Origin: Vitis vinifera
Lineage: Eukaryota; Streptophyta; Magnoliopsida; Vitales; Vitaceae
Direction: 5' to 3'
Assembly: GCF_030704535.1 (NCBI RefSeq)
Contig: NC_081813.1
Location: 3,806,001 to 3,870,000, forward strand
Length of the DNA stretch: 64,000 nucleotides
The notes under the pieces are model-generated. The model saw only the letters and a program-made list of their open reading frames with translations, searched no databases and was not told where the DNA came from. Shown piece by piece: positions 11,373 through 24,031 of the stretch. The translations under genes and the position numbers were made by a program. Within the stretch, counting starts at the first letter, position 1. Each line of letters opens with the position of its first letter.

Positions 11373-14300
11373 CTAATGCCCTTCAGCAGCCAGCTTTCTC
11401 TTCAATTCTTTTTTGTTCACCTGGATTAGACATTAAAAAGAAACCTAATAAGACAATGTTTACATTCCCCTTTCTAAAGAGCACAACAATATAGAAAAAA
11501 ACGACATGCTGCTTGAAAAATAAAAAAATGACAGCAAGTCACCTTTCCCATAGCATTTCGAGGCAGCAAGTCCCATAGAAGCAATTGGGTTGGAAGCTGG
11601 GAAGAAATAAAGGTAAAAGAGCAATAATGATTAGTTGAAGTCTTTGACCCAGCAGTTGGGAACATAACAAGGATAAATTCATTCATCGGGAACCCATTCA
11701 AGCTGAATACCTAATGTACCTACTGATTAAAAGGGAAAAAACAGTGGTAAGAACCGATCTGATGCCCAAAACTGGACCAAACAAAAAAATTTGAAGAAAG
11801 GAAAATAAAAACCAAAATTTATTTGGTGACTAAAAAGTTAGTTCATGCTAAATTCTCTTCAAAAAAAAAAAAAATCGATCCAGATTGTTTTGGGAGCTTA
11901 AGCAGTGACAATTGACAAAAGCTCACAAGTTTGGTCTAAAAGTCATCAGCATTATGTTTGGTTCCCTAAAAATTTGAGGAAAAATGTAAAAAAATAAATA
12001 AATAAATAATAAAAGGAAACTAAAAAATAGATTTAAAGTCAATAAATTATTTTTATATAACTTCAAATTTATTTCACTTATTTTTCTTCTTCTATATAAA
12101 GATTAAATAATTTAAAAAACACAAATTTTTAACTAATTTTAATTATAGTTGATTTTCTTTTATATTTTCCATAGCGAAACCAAATACGAGAAAATCATTT
12201 TCTTTAACATTTTTATTTTTTTCTTGGTATTTCCAGGAACCAAACATAGCTTAGGATATATGGATTCAATATCAACAAAACCTGATTCTAACTACTCAAT
12301 CTATTTTAGTTATTTTATGAGGATCTTTAAAACATAAATTTAAGGGCAGGGTATGGTGAGGGCACAATCCAAATACAAGTAATCTAAAACTGAGTTTTGA
12401 AATCCCTTCAAATGGATTCCGTTTTCAGAATTTCATTCCCTGTTGAACTTGAAAGTGTAGCGATTCTAGAAAGGGTAACTCAGTGTCACATCTTTTGAAT
12501 TAACAATATGCATATCACTCTCAAAACTAAAGAGAGAGCATGGCAAAGCTCAATTGCAATTTTCATTTTAGAGAAGGAAATGAAATAAAGATGGTCATGC
12601 TGTAATACCTTGTATGGTGCAAGCTTCTCTTTAGCCCAGGTGCAAAGTTCTTCCAAGCTTATAGCTGGCTTTAGTTCTTCCTCTTGTTTTTTCTTTTCAT
12701 CTGCTTCAGGCACAATTATGGCACATACAGCTTCCCCATAGTCTTTGTCTGGCAAGCCCAATACACAGCACTCTGAGACCGCTGGATGCTGTAGAAAAAG
12801 GAGAAGGTTTTCATGACTCTCATTTTATTTTTCAAAATTTTTTTAATAATATGCATACAAAGAGGAGAAACTCATAGCTGTGATATTATTTCTAAGCAGA
12901 ACAAAATATAGAGGAAGACAAATACTTGCCTCTAACAACGCTGCTTCAATTTCTAATGCAGATAACTTGTAACCGCCAACCTTCATAATATCAGCACTTG
13001 TACCTGATAAATTAAATCAAAGGTCTAAGAAGCTTCACTTTTTTTATTTATATGTAATAAATATATATGATTATATTTAAATCCATGCTATGAATCTAGG
13101 AAACAGCAAGCTCATTAGCACAGCAATTAGTAAATTTACTACTTCCTTTTTCGACATGTCCTATCTTTTATACATTTAACTACATAAAACAACTTCAGAT
13201 GTTTTCCCCGACTTCGTCTAATTTGGTTTAACAGAGCTCACAACATTCTGATTAGCCAGAAATTCTGGCCAATTATTTCCTGAAACGTGATGAGAATTAT
13301 ATGAGCAGCAAGGATGTGCTGTAACCAGCACAAATGGATTTTGTAAGTATACTATTAATCATGATGAGATCTGTTTTAAAATTGTCAACCACATATAGAG
13401 GGCAAAATTTGGTGACGAGTTAATAACCCATTTAAAAATAATAGGACCATGTTGGTTCATGCATATAGGATCTAGGTCTACTTACGTCCCAAGATGATGT
13501 AGTATCCATCGTCATCCACTTTAACAGCATCACCAGTCTTGAAGAACCCGCCATCAATAAATGATTCCTTAGTTACCTAATTATATTCATCGCAAGTATA
13601 AACTATAATAAGAAACCCAGAAATGAAAATGCACAAAATTTTCACAAATCAATTTTTATCCACTTTGAATAAGTTAATTCAAAGAACAAATGAGGTACCA
13701 AGAAAACCAACTGAGTACAGTTTTTAGAATAAGTACACTAAAATTCATGGGAAAAATAGAATAAATTAATTTGGTTTTTACTTTTTTCAAATTTCGTCAC
13801 TATCTATTTCCAATCTTCAAAGAATCAATGAGTTTCATAGACCATATGTGCCTAACCAAAAATCCTAAGTGGCCCCATCCATTTATGTATCCTTCCTGCA
13901 TCTAATTCAAAAGAAAAACCCAGATTATATACATACAATGACACATTGCTGCAAAAAAACAGTGTTTTGAAAGCTGAGTTGAAAGGGATAGTAGAATCAG
14001 TAGCACAACCCAATTGCATTGTACAGTTGATGCACACCTAAACTGTGTAAAGCAATGAACAGCTACAAATCCATTAAAACCATTCAAATCACTGTCAACC
14101 GGGCAGTTTAAATGTTTGCAAAGAACTGCATGTGTCACTCATATGATAAAAATTCAGTAGTCCTCTGTTTAATTTGGTGCAAGTGTAGGAAAGGAAAGAA
14201 AATAAATATTTCCTTATTGCCTATCTGCTTGTGTCACTCATATGATCAAGATTGAAGTCAGAGATGGTGGATGAAGTCCACTCAATTAAAGGGTTGGGGT

Positions 14301-17300
14301 AACATAGATGTTGCAGTCTTCTTAGCCGCATCTTCTGTTCTGAGTTTGTTGAATAGCCAATACACAAAACAAACACAAATACATACAAAAAGGAGAGAGA
14401 GACCATGGTTAAACTTTATAAAATTTAACCAGACATTAACATGTACTGGCATCACCAGTTGAAATGCACAGGAAACATGTGACAAATTATCCTAAAGTTA
14501 GCCCAGTTCACCGGAGTCAAGTCACTCGAACAGTTTAGGGTGAGATGTCATAGTATAGCTGATTATGAGATGGTACATGGTGACAGGCAAAATGAACAAA
14601 TCATCCACCCCATGCCCCTTATTGCCTAGTATTTCACAGCTCCTTGCATTCCTCTTCTTTTGAAAGCACTCCCCACTCCAAACGAATTTAGGTTATGGAA
14701 GTGATCTGAAGTTTTCCGGTCAAGGAGAATTATTCTGGACATACATTTGTTTCTCAATTTCTGGGTTCCCTCTATTCCTTCTTTTTCTGGAGATTTTCCT
14801 TTGCAAAACGTTTGATCACTCATAGCCTCTGTATTTTTAGGGTGTAACAGTTTCTGGGCATTTTACCTACTAAAGTAAATATATCTTCATTCAAGAAAAA
14901 AAAAAAGGGCAATGTTTGTTTAAAACATGGCTATTTTCCCAGATGTTCTAAGGGGAAAAAGTTTCAAGATTCAGAACAGCTACTGATTAAACTAGAAAGA
15001 AATTCATTGAGTATAAAATTATAAACAAACCAGAAAGTACCTCAGGAAGTTTCCAATATTCTTTAAATAATGAAGGGCTTTTGATGCAAAGCTCACCAAC
15101 CCCCGTTGTCTCGGTTTCACTCTCATCTGCAAGAATCTTTACCTATAATCAACAAGAAAATATTACTCAGAAACATTCAGTGGACTTATTCATTTAACAG
15201 CAATCTTTATTACATGTTAATTCATTTCTAAAATAGCAAAGAGTCCATCTCATCTGTAGAAAAGATTGACATCTATGCTTTCCATCTCACTAATTTAACA
15301 AAAAGGAAAAAAGAAAAAGAAACACAGGATGTTACATTTACTAATTTAACAAAACAGAAAAAGAAAAAGGAAAAGAAACACCAGGAGACATTATATTCTT
15401 TGTCAATTTATAAAAAAACTTTTCAACCAATTGTTTCTTTTTGATGCTTTTAGTTAATATTCCCTTTGGAATGTTGGATGAACATCTTTCAGTGTTAGGT
15501 TTTACAATTGAAGAATCTGCTAACCTGCACACCAGGGAATGGTTTTCCGACCGTGCCTCCTTTCCGTACACCTTTTAAGGGATTAGAAATTGCCATGACA
15601 AACTACAAACATCAAACCATTAGTATAACCAGAAGAAGAATATCTCTAAAGAAATCAGACTAACCGTTTCTCCATGAATAAATATCCGGCAAAAATGAAT
15701 TCAACTAATGAATCACTTACCTCAGTCATTCCATATCGCTCCAAAAGACGATGTCCTGTGATAGTTTCCCATTGTTGCATGACAGGATAGGGAAGCGCAG
15801 AGGAGCCACACATCTAAAAAGTAAGAAAACAATTTTTAATCACAATCTGAGCAGTCATCAACTGGTTTTGCTACAGGGAACAGAGGAAGAATTATAGATA
15901 AAATTTTGCAAAACAACCACATTTTAAAATATTGGGCACAGAATAGTAAGTGAAATATTCCCAATTAAGACCATATCAGCAGACCACATACTCACAAAAC
16001 TTTGAATCAGACTCATAAAGGGAAAGGGAATTTCAGGCTGGTTACCATGAGCCGTAACTTGCTTGCAGCAGAGGCAGAAGCAGCTTGCAATTCTGGATCC
16101 ATTGCTTCATAACCTTGTATTAATCGAGTATACATAGTTGGAACCTATGAATTAAAATAGAACTCAGCGTAACAATTTCATCATGAAAAACACAAAAAAA
16201 TCTTGGAAACCATGAGGACCATGACTAAATAAATTTAGACTATATTAGAGAAATTGATTGTTTGGTTGATTAAAAGTAGAAGTTATATCACATTAACCCC
16301 ATAAGAACATTCCAGCTACTTAATAAGCTGTTCTCAACTCTACGAGTAATAAAATTCCCGGAAAAAAATCACAAAGTGCCAAGCATGGACCCATTTAGAT
16401 GAGGGGCTATAAAAAGTACTTAGCAATCTTATGACAAAAAATCCAACCATTTAAGAGACCAAGCAATGAGTTGAAATAAAATCAAATGAGCAAATATTGA
16501 GCATGCAGAAGCTGTTCTCATAAATTAGGCATCATGCCCAAGATATCAATATTTGCAACATGCAGAATATAATTTTATAATGCTTAACATAAAGCCTTGA
16601 CTTACTCCTGTAAACACGGTTATAGCATCATCAACCTTAGTTCCATCTTTAGGATGTGATTCACGCCATCTCTGCCAGATTCCTCTCACACTGAACTTGG
16701 GCATAAACTCAACCTTCAATAAAAATAAATATATTACAACCAAATAATTAAACTGAACTTAGATTAGTGAACAAGCCTTGTAGAGTAAATGAGCAATCTA
16801 GATGAAAAAATGAAAAACATTTTACAGCTAAAAAAATAAAACTTAGAAGGTCTATAACAAAAATAAAACATTAAAAACAATACTCAACTAATATATACAA
16901 TAAAAAATAGTAATACAAAATACTTAAAAAAAAAATAACAAGAAGAAAAAGGGAGTACCGTGGAACCAGCATAGAGAGGTGCAAGCAAAGCATTGAATAG
17001 CCCATGAACATGTATAGTCAAAGTTAAGGATCCATGTAGAAATTTCATGTCAAAGTTCTTAATAGCATAAGGCAAGACAATGCCATGAATTCATGAAAAT
17101 ATTCCACAAGTGGTAAGGTCAAACTGTACTTAACATGAGAAATTGATATCTTTAAAATCCGAAATATGGTTTTATGGATATGATGCAGAGGTAGACAATG
17201 CAGAAATTGATCAGCAGATGTATATCCCCAAGCTTCTGTCAAGATCTGGACCTGAAATTAAGCCAAGACTAAGGTCAATTCCATATCAAAATGTTAAAGA

Positions 17301-20300
17301 CAAAACTAAAGTGAAGTCAAAAGGGAATCAAATTACATAGTTTTGAAGTGGTAACTTCAATTTATAACATCACCTTGCAAACTTATACTGAGAAGAGGCC
17401 ATTGAGACTATAAGTTTAATAAAAAATCTATGTTCAAATTTTGTACTCAAAAGGACAATTAATAAAAGAAAATGACTCCTGTTAATTCTTCTCTTCTTTG
17501 TGGTCAAATTAAACAAAACTTCCAATTTGATTATAGACAACCATGTTCATGATAAGGTAGAATGTTCTTATGTTAGAATGAAATTACTTTTTAAAATCAG
17601 TGCTAAAACTCATGACATACATGGTGTTCAGATACATACCTGTGAATTAATGCTTTTGTGTGTGTGAACAACTCCTTTAGGTTTCCCTGTTGTACCACTA
17701 GTGTATATAATGAGAGCAGGATCCTCATCTGCACCATTGGGAAATAAAAAATTATTAAAAGAAAAAAAGAAGTTGATTAACTTAAAGGGTGTTATCATAA
17801 GGTTTGTAAAACACCTTCTAATTTATTCCACTTACCAATTTCCCCCTGCAAACTTTTATCTGCAACTATTTCTCCAGTTTGTGGATGATCACGTGCACTT
17901 GTCGGTGAGGGAATACTGGGAACAGGAGGAATAAGAGAAAATTGAGCCGAACTCTTAGCAGCAACATTTTCCATAAGTTCACGATAATCTTCAGTACTCA
18001 ATATCATGGACACATCCTATTGATAAAATAGCCACAAGAGGTATGTATTAATTACCCACAACCAAAGTAAAGAAGGCAATTACAGGGGAAAAAATTGTAG
18101 ACTGGCTTGAAACAAAGAAACTTTCACTCATGTTCCTTTTCCCCTGTTCAGATACTACAAAATCTACAGAAAAAGGCATGGTAATAAAACACTAATCAAT
18201 CAACCAAATAAGCTCATCATCTGCCAACCTTGGTTATACATTTATGCAAGAAATACATAGAAAAAATCTAGATGGCATAAGATTGTTTGAAAGATGACCA
18301 AAACCTTTACAGATGCAAATTTGAATAAAATGATAAAATTGAGGGATTCAAGTGTGAAGCTCAAGTACAGATTATTTTAATTGTTACTTCATAAAACAAA
18401 CTTTATCTGATCTATTGCATGGTCACTTATGAATCTCAACAACAATATGAGACAAAGTGCTAAACATGAACTGGATCCTTTCATAAACACTCAAATATAC
18501 AAGAAAATAAAAGAGAGTAAATTCAGGGCGAACCGAATCATTCATCACATGTAAGAGCTCAGCTTCTGGATAGCTAAGTGCAAGTGGAACTGCAACACCT
18601 CCACTAAACCAAGTTCCTAGTATTCCAGCAACAAACTCAACTGAAGGTTTAGCCACAATTCCTATTCGAGCACCACCAAGATGTCCATTTCCTGAATGTT
18701 TGTGTTTGCTCACGCCATAAGTCTGAATAAGTAAGAAATAAGTTAACATGAACCAGAATAGGTTCCAGTTAACCAAAGTTACATATTAAAATGCATTCAA
18801 ATACAATGAAAAAATTGCCAATATAATATGTATGCCATGATCATAAAGGATAATTCTTTTATTTTGAAGGATAGCCTTAAAAAGAACCAGATTAGGTATA
18901 GAGTGCACTCAAAAAATTGTGGCATATTAAGCTGCACCTATTAGAATGTACTACACTGCTCCAATAGGTGCCAAGATTCTGTATAATGTGAAACCTAAGG
19001 AAATGGAGACATTGTTTCATCCAAAGAAATTAATGAGAAGTTGCTTTGAACTCACAGGTTTTATGTCACCATTACATAACAGACTAGATATCTTCCTTGC
19101 AGATGAAATGAGTTGATTGTAACTGTAACTCTTCTGGTTGGCTCTTATGGCAACACTTTCCGCTGTTGCTGACCCCTGCCTGGCAACTGCTTTGATCACC
19201 TCCATGAATGTACTATAACGTGCTGCTGTAGAATGGTATAAAGAGGCGTGAATTATACAAATTTTAAAATATCTATATTTGGTATTTACTATCATTTTCT
19301 CATAACACTATGATTTCTCAAATTCATTAGAAATTAGCTTTTCAAACCAAACTACCAAACCAAAAAAAAGAAAAAAAAAAAGTGGTTTCATTTTGTTCAA
19401 CAAAGTATTGGAAGTACAAACCCAAGATCTGGAATGGCCATAAAAGAAATGGGAGCTGTTGCCATAACTGGTGGTATAGGAACAGTTCTCAAATTTCATG
19501 AAATCAAATCATTTTTTCTGTCCTTCATGTGATGAGAGGTGCCCTATTTGGTAATGGTCCATTGCAAATGATTGATCAGAACCCCAAAACAAGAAGGGAA
19601 ACCATTTAACACCCATTTGGTAGGAGTTCCTGTGTCTTGCTTCACACTTGTTAAAAATCTCATCTTTCATAATCATGGATTCTTGTTTACACCCTTTTGC
19701 TTACGCATTATTCTCTTCTTCTTCAAAATGTAATATTGTCTCACCAATAAGATAAACTACATAATTGCCTATATTTTATAGCGAATTTGCAGGACATTGT
19801 CGTTTTATTTTTCAAACAAGCAATCTGAAAAGAATACCATTTCCCTCATTTGGAGAAAATATCATCTTCATTGTTCAGAAACCCAAATGCAGACAAGTTT
19901 CAGAAACCAAAAACATGTTCGGAAAAAAGCGAGTGAGGCCAGAGAATTCACCACTGTTGTCTGCAATTCCATATCAAAACAGCAGACAAAGACATGAATA
20001 AATCGGTACAAATAACAAATTGAAGACAAAACAATTAAAATCATCAACACAAGCAATCAATAGGCACTCCATTCCAATAAATATCCTGCGTTCAGAAATC
20101 CAAAAAAAAAAAAAGGCCATTGATAAAATGGTAATTCCCGCTCACAATGCAAATGAACAAAACTAACCCTAAATTCAACATTACAAAAACACAATTTCAA
20201 TCCAAAACCTGAATGGAATTCAACACCCCAGAAAATGCAGGAAAAGAAAACAAACAAAAACTCATGAACCACAAATTTCCAATTCATCCAGAACCAGAAA

Positions 20301-20543
20301 AAGCAGAACCCGCCAATCAACTCAACCCAATACACAAAACCCACCATTTCCCTTCCTTTTCCCAAGCTTTCCCAGCACCCAAACAGAAAAAGAAAAAAGA
20401 AAAGGGAACATACCCAGAAGACCAGCGTCCACAGAGAGAAAACGGAGCGCAGAGAAACGCAAAGGGAGTGAAGGGGAATGAAGGCAAGGGTGACGTAGGT
20501 AGATAGGGATGAAGTGGTTGAAAACCTTATTAAATGGTGGCAT
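11373..20543 (-). CDS. AAE13: Malonate-CoA ligase (acyl-activating enzyme 13), 17 exons, with mitochondrial presequence exon
   Basis: Exons on the minus strand: 20543-20414, 19225-19056, 18722-18534, 18016-17836, 17728-17640, 17251-17182, 17011-16959, 16713-16606, 16144-16046, 15813-15721, 15602-15525, 15142-15041, 13576-13486, 13003-12930, 12788-12609, 11596-11543 and 11420-11373. They sum to 1,809 bp (602 aa) and stay in frame. Key motifs of the AMP-forming ligase fold are present: [24 protein letters not shown] with GYYIILGR, and the catalytic Lys in NAMGKV. The wording [19 protein letters not shown] and [17 protein letters not shown] is that of AAE13, which makes malonyl-CoA from malonate and ATP. 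Exon 1 supplies a 43-residue Arg/Ser/Leu-rich leader joined in frame (AARYSTF) to an internal Met (MEVIK). Starting there would give a 552-aa cytosolic form. The Arabidopsis enzyme is known to act in both cytosol and mitochondria, where it feeds mitochondrial fatty acid synthesis. Intron 6 is AT-AC and intron 14 is GC-AG. Confidence 0.93.
11950..12250. mobile_element. MITE copy (GGAACCAAACATAG ends) in the AAE13 gene
   Basis: The left end reads ATTATGTTTGGTTCC and the right end GGAACCAAACATAGC; the middle is the same purine-then-pyrimidine body as in the 1,562-1,886 element. It sits in the large intron between the exons at 12,609-12,788 and 11,543-11,596. The target duplication is unclear (possibly TTA). 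Confidence 0.6.
17012..17181 (-). other. U12-type AT-AC intron of AAE13
   Basis: The join between exons 6 and 7 has no GT or AG available. On the minus strand the intron starts ATATCCATAA, close to the U12 donor consensus ATATCCTTT. It ends TATAC with AC as the last two bases, and contains ATCCTTAAC at 17,031-17,023, eight of nine positions of the U12 branch-site consensus, with the branch A about 12 nt from the acceptor. Splicing here restores the reading PLHHVHGLFN expected for the family. All three U12 signals agree. Confidence 0.9.
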
Positions 20544-21482
20544 CCTGGGGTAGGTGGTATTGCCAAAATATGTAAGAATTAATGGGGTCTGCGGCTTAGA
20601 ATCAGTGCATGTGGTTGAGCTTCTCTTCTGCTCTTCCTCTTGACTTCCCTCTTGAATTCAGTCATTGATGAGCCATGACAGTTAGGTTCGGGAGGTGGAT
20701 TTCCTTGCTCCTTCCTCTTGCTCCTTTGTCTTTACTGAGCACAATGCAAAGCCAAATTTGTACTCTCCTACAAAGGCAAACCAGATTAGAGGTTGACAAC
20801 AAATGACTTGGAGCCTATCGTTGTCATCATGCAAATTCCAATATCTTTATAAATTTATATATGAAAAATGAAAAAGTATTTTTCCTTTCAATAGCACCTT
20901 CAAGATTATAATTTGCAATATTCTGTACATGCAATTTGACAATCTTCTCTATGATAAAAGAGGTTATGTGTTGAAAATAAGTAAATTATTCCTTGTATAT
21001 AAATATCATTTTCATAGATCCGATTTCATTTATTTCGACTTATGTCTTATTTCATATATTTTAGATCGGATTATTACCTTTTATATATAAATATTATTTT
21101 TTGTATTTTTATTTTAGTTGTTTATATCCATGTTTTTATTTTATTGTTTTTAATTAATATAATAATATCACAACTAAGGTCATGTAATTTGATTTAAAGG
21201 AAGAAGTTCCTCGATAATGAAATTCTGTTAATTGCATCAACTTATTGTTAAATTGTGAAATTTTATTAGAGTTCAAAGAGCGAACAATATATACACAAAA
21301 GGAACGGTCATTAAAGATAGCATTTAAACCTCGGCCTGAATTGATGAAGGTAGGTTGTTGTGTACAAAAGGTAGTTGGGCGTTAATTTTTGAACCACTTT
21401 TAAAGAAGAGCAACCCAAAAACCCCACTGTACGTGGTCGGTATGCTACTACTAATTTCAGGGTTTTCATCTTCATGGGCATC

Positions 21483-21513
<31 letters not shown>

Positions 21514-21743
21514 CAAAAATCATAAAAGTGAGATGTAAGGAATCAACAAACCATTATCCCTAATCCAAAGTCATAAAGATGAGATACAAGGAATCAATAC
21601 ACATTATTTGTAACATTTGGAGATATAAGCCTTGTTTATTTACAAGACCCTTTTCCTCTTGAAGAAACAGACACTCAAAACTTCAGAATTTGAAATAGAA
21701 AATAGAAACCCAGTGCACTTTAGGAAACTTGAACCATCATTTT
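20544..21743. other. Intergenic region between AAE13 and the PLAC8 gene
   Basis: This is the AAE13 promoter side, then AT-rich DNA. A GA microsatellite of about 28 bp lies at about 21,485-21,512. I see no gene. Confidence 0.4.
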
Positions 21744-23631
21744 TTACTTGAACATGGCTTGATTTGGAGGAACCTTTAATTCTTGGTCTTGATTCTGTCC
21801 TCTCTGTCGTTGAGCAAGGATTCCTTTCCATCCTGCAAGTAAAACATTCACAAATGTCTTTTAACTTATTCATGTACAGAAACTTCAGTACGGAGTCATC
21901 TCTAATAAGGCCTAAAGGATATTTATTAGACTATGTTGGAACGCTTTGTTCAGAGGGTTACAGGCAAATGTGTTAAAAAAAGAAGCATTATGGCATCAGG
22001 TAGAATTGAACAACCCTTTTTACCCCTAAGTCCTTAGCATATGTACCCTGCAATCATATGTGATATCTGTTTCTTCCAGGGATTACTTCAAATACAAATT
22101 ATCAAGGAAGGTTATTGAGCATTGTAGTGAATGTAGAGAGGAATAGGATGAAAGGAACTTACCAAGAGCAGGATCAAGTCCTCTGATTTTTAGCTCTCTG
22201 AATTCCTGACAGAGGGAGCAACATGGGCAAAAGATGTGAGAGACAATATCTTGATGCGGAGCTTCTACCAGGTCGTATTTCCTTCTCAGCTTTGCTCTAT
22301 ACTTGGAGCCCATAATCCAGTGAGAGCACAAAGCAGGCATCATCAACAGGTAAATAAAGCTCCCCAAAGGACAAGCTGCAATCACACAATTATTGACAGT
22401 TGTTAGCAAGGTTCTCGTATTTGATGATATCCATGGGAGCTTAGACCATACAAAGTAAAATAACAGAGAACAAAAAAAATTGTAGTTGCAGACACCATTA
22501 TGGATATGCTACAACCTTCCCTGCCTTCTGCAGACAACCATGGTAAGATGATTATAACAACTACTACAATGGGGGAAGAGCATGAAGTGGAAGCAGGTAT
22601 GGTGAGGAGGGCTTACTCATTTCTCCTTCATCCACTACCTCTGCTATCTGCCCGAACGTAACACAGGGGAAAAATGTTGTCATAACAGCTGCAAAGACAT
22701 GACAATTTAAAGAAATATCAGTAGCAAATCAGTTAGGTTCTGCCACATTTTTTGTGTTATACTACCATACAAGATGTGGTTGGTTTTCCAGTAATTTAAC
22801 TTTGGATTAGTGGGACACTGATGGCCTCAATAGCACACAAGTTACAGAGGTTATCCATCACTCTTCACTGTCTTCTTTAGTTCTTTTCTTACAGATAGAG
22901 AGCTTCATTCAATCCCCAACTTTCAGCTAGTTAGGCCTTGAACCAATCAAATTGTGCATCAAGTATCATTATTATCAAGCTTTGTGGCAGTCATGACAAA
23001 CTCTATCAGTACTCTCTCATTGCCTTGCTTTAAATGAAGTTAAAAGAGAGAGGGATGCATTAGGTCAATGAAGATCTAGAGGAAAAATCCAGATTTACAT
23101 GAAAAAGTTTCAGGACAGGATTCATGGAACCATACCATATGATTGGCATAAGGCATAACTAAGTTGGAACTAGGTTATGGGGTTTTGACTGGGAAACTAT
23201 GAAATATATCTACTTTTGGCAATTAAATGACAAAATCATGATCATAAAATTTTTGAGACGTATTCATCTACAATAGAATGTTTCCATGGATTTCTCCACC
23301 TCAGTTCCTCACCAGTTCTAAAGAACACAAGTTTTGCAGTAGTGAGAGGATAAGACTTTGGAGAAAACCCTTTCTTGATAGTTAAAAGCAGAAATCAAGC
23401 CTCACAAATCATGCAGTAGTTACCATTTGTTTTATGTTCATGGCAGTCGAACAAGCCTGTGGTCCAGGGACGTCCGTTCACAAAATTCTCAACCATCCCG
23501 CTAGTGGCATGGTCTTGATAAAAACCACCTTGAATGCTTGGAAGCTGTGGCTGCTGAATTACTGGGGACATGCCAACAGGTTGAGCCATTGGCTGCCCTC
23601 CACTAAGCTCACTGGCTTCAATCCTACCCAT
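21744..23631 (-). CDS. PLAC8-family protein (cell number regulator / PCR-like)
   Basis: Four exons on the minus strand: 23631-23424, 22688-22617, 22375-22163 and 21832-21744, giving 193 aa in frame. The N-terminus is Pro/Gln-rich (PVIQQPQLPSIQGG) and is followed by the family entry motif PWTTGLFDCHE. Exon 2 gives FFPCVTFGQIAEVVDEGEM. Exon 3 gives a hydrophobic stretch (CPLGSFIYLLMMPALC), then YRAKLRRKYDL and the cysteine cluster FCPCCSLCQEFRELKIRG. The tail is GWKGILAQ with a hydrophilic end. Family members sit in the plasma membrane and affect organ size (FW2.2 type) or Cd/Zn/Ca movement (PCR type); which applies here cannot be read from the sequence. A second, matching first exon lies upstream at 23,887-24,031. 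Confidence 0.9.
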
Positions 23632-23886
23632 TTCAGCTATCTAAGCAGTAATTCAACTTGATCTTTGAGTCCAGACTACAGATTTATTTTCAGGAAAACA
23701 TAGTTCTTATCAACTATGTGATGGGTCAAAGGTTGTAAACATCATCATCTGTATACAAGGTACTACAAAAAGCTAGACAGTTTTGTCCTAATTAACAGCT
23801 TTCTACAATATACCAAGCTATGGAGACAAGGTCAAGAAGAATAAAATAAAAAATAATAAAATAATAAAATAATAAAATAATAATAC

Positions 23887-24031
23887 CATTTGTCTGGTTT
23901 TCATGGCAGTCGTATAATCCAGTGCTCCAGGGTTTTCCTATTGCTTGAGTTTCTGCTGTAGAATCTGGAGGAGCTGAACCAACAGGTATGCCAAGAGTTT
24001 CTACATCATCAGCAGTTTTGTTCACACCCAT
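23887..24031 (-). other. Extra PLAC8-type first exon (alternative or orphan)
   Basis: The exon encodes 48 residues from an ATG at 24,031 (MGVNKTADDVETLGIPVGSA...) to KPWSTGLYDCHENQTN and ends at a GT donor in the same phase as exon 1 of the gene just downstream (CATTTG before the donor in both). No separate exons 2-4 exist between it and 23,631, so it either serves as an alternative first exon spliced to 22,688 or is left over from a partial tandem duplication. Its reading frame is open. Confidence 0.7.

Noticed and set aside
20057-20566. 169-residue minus-strand open frame at the AAE13 5' end
   Set aside because: It reads through intron 1. The presequence exon lies in another frame and joins exon 2 correctly.
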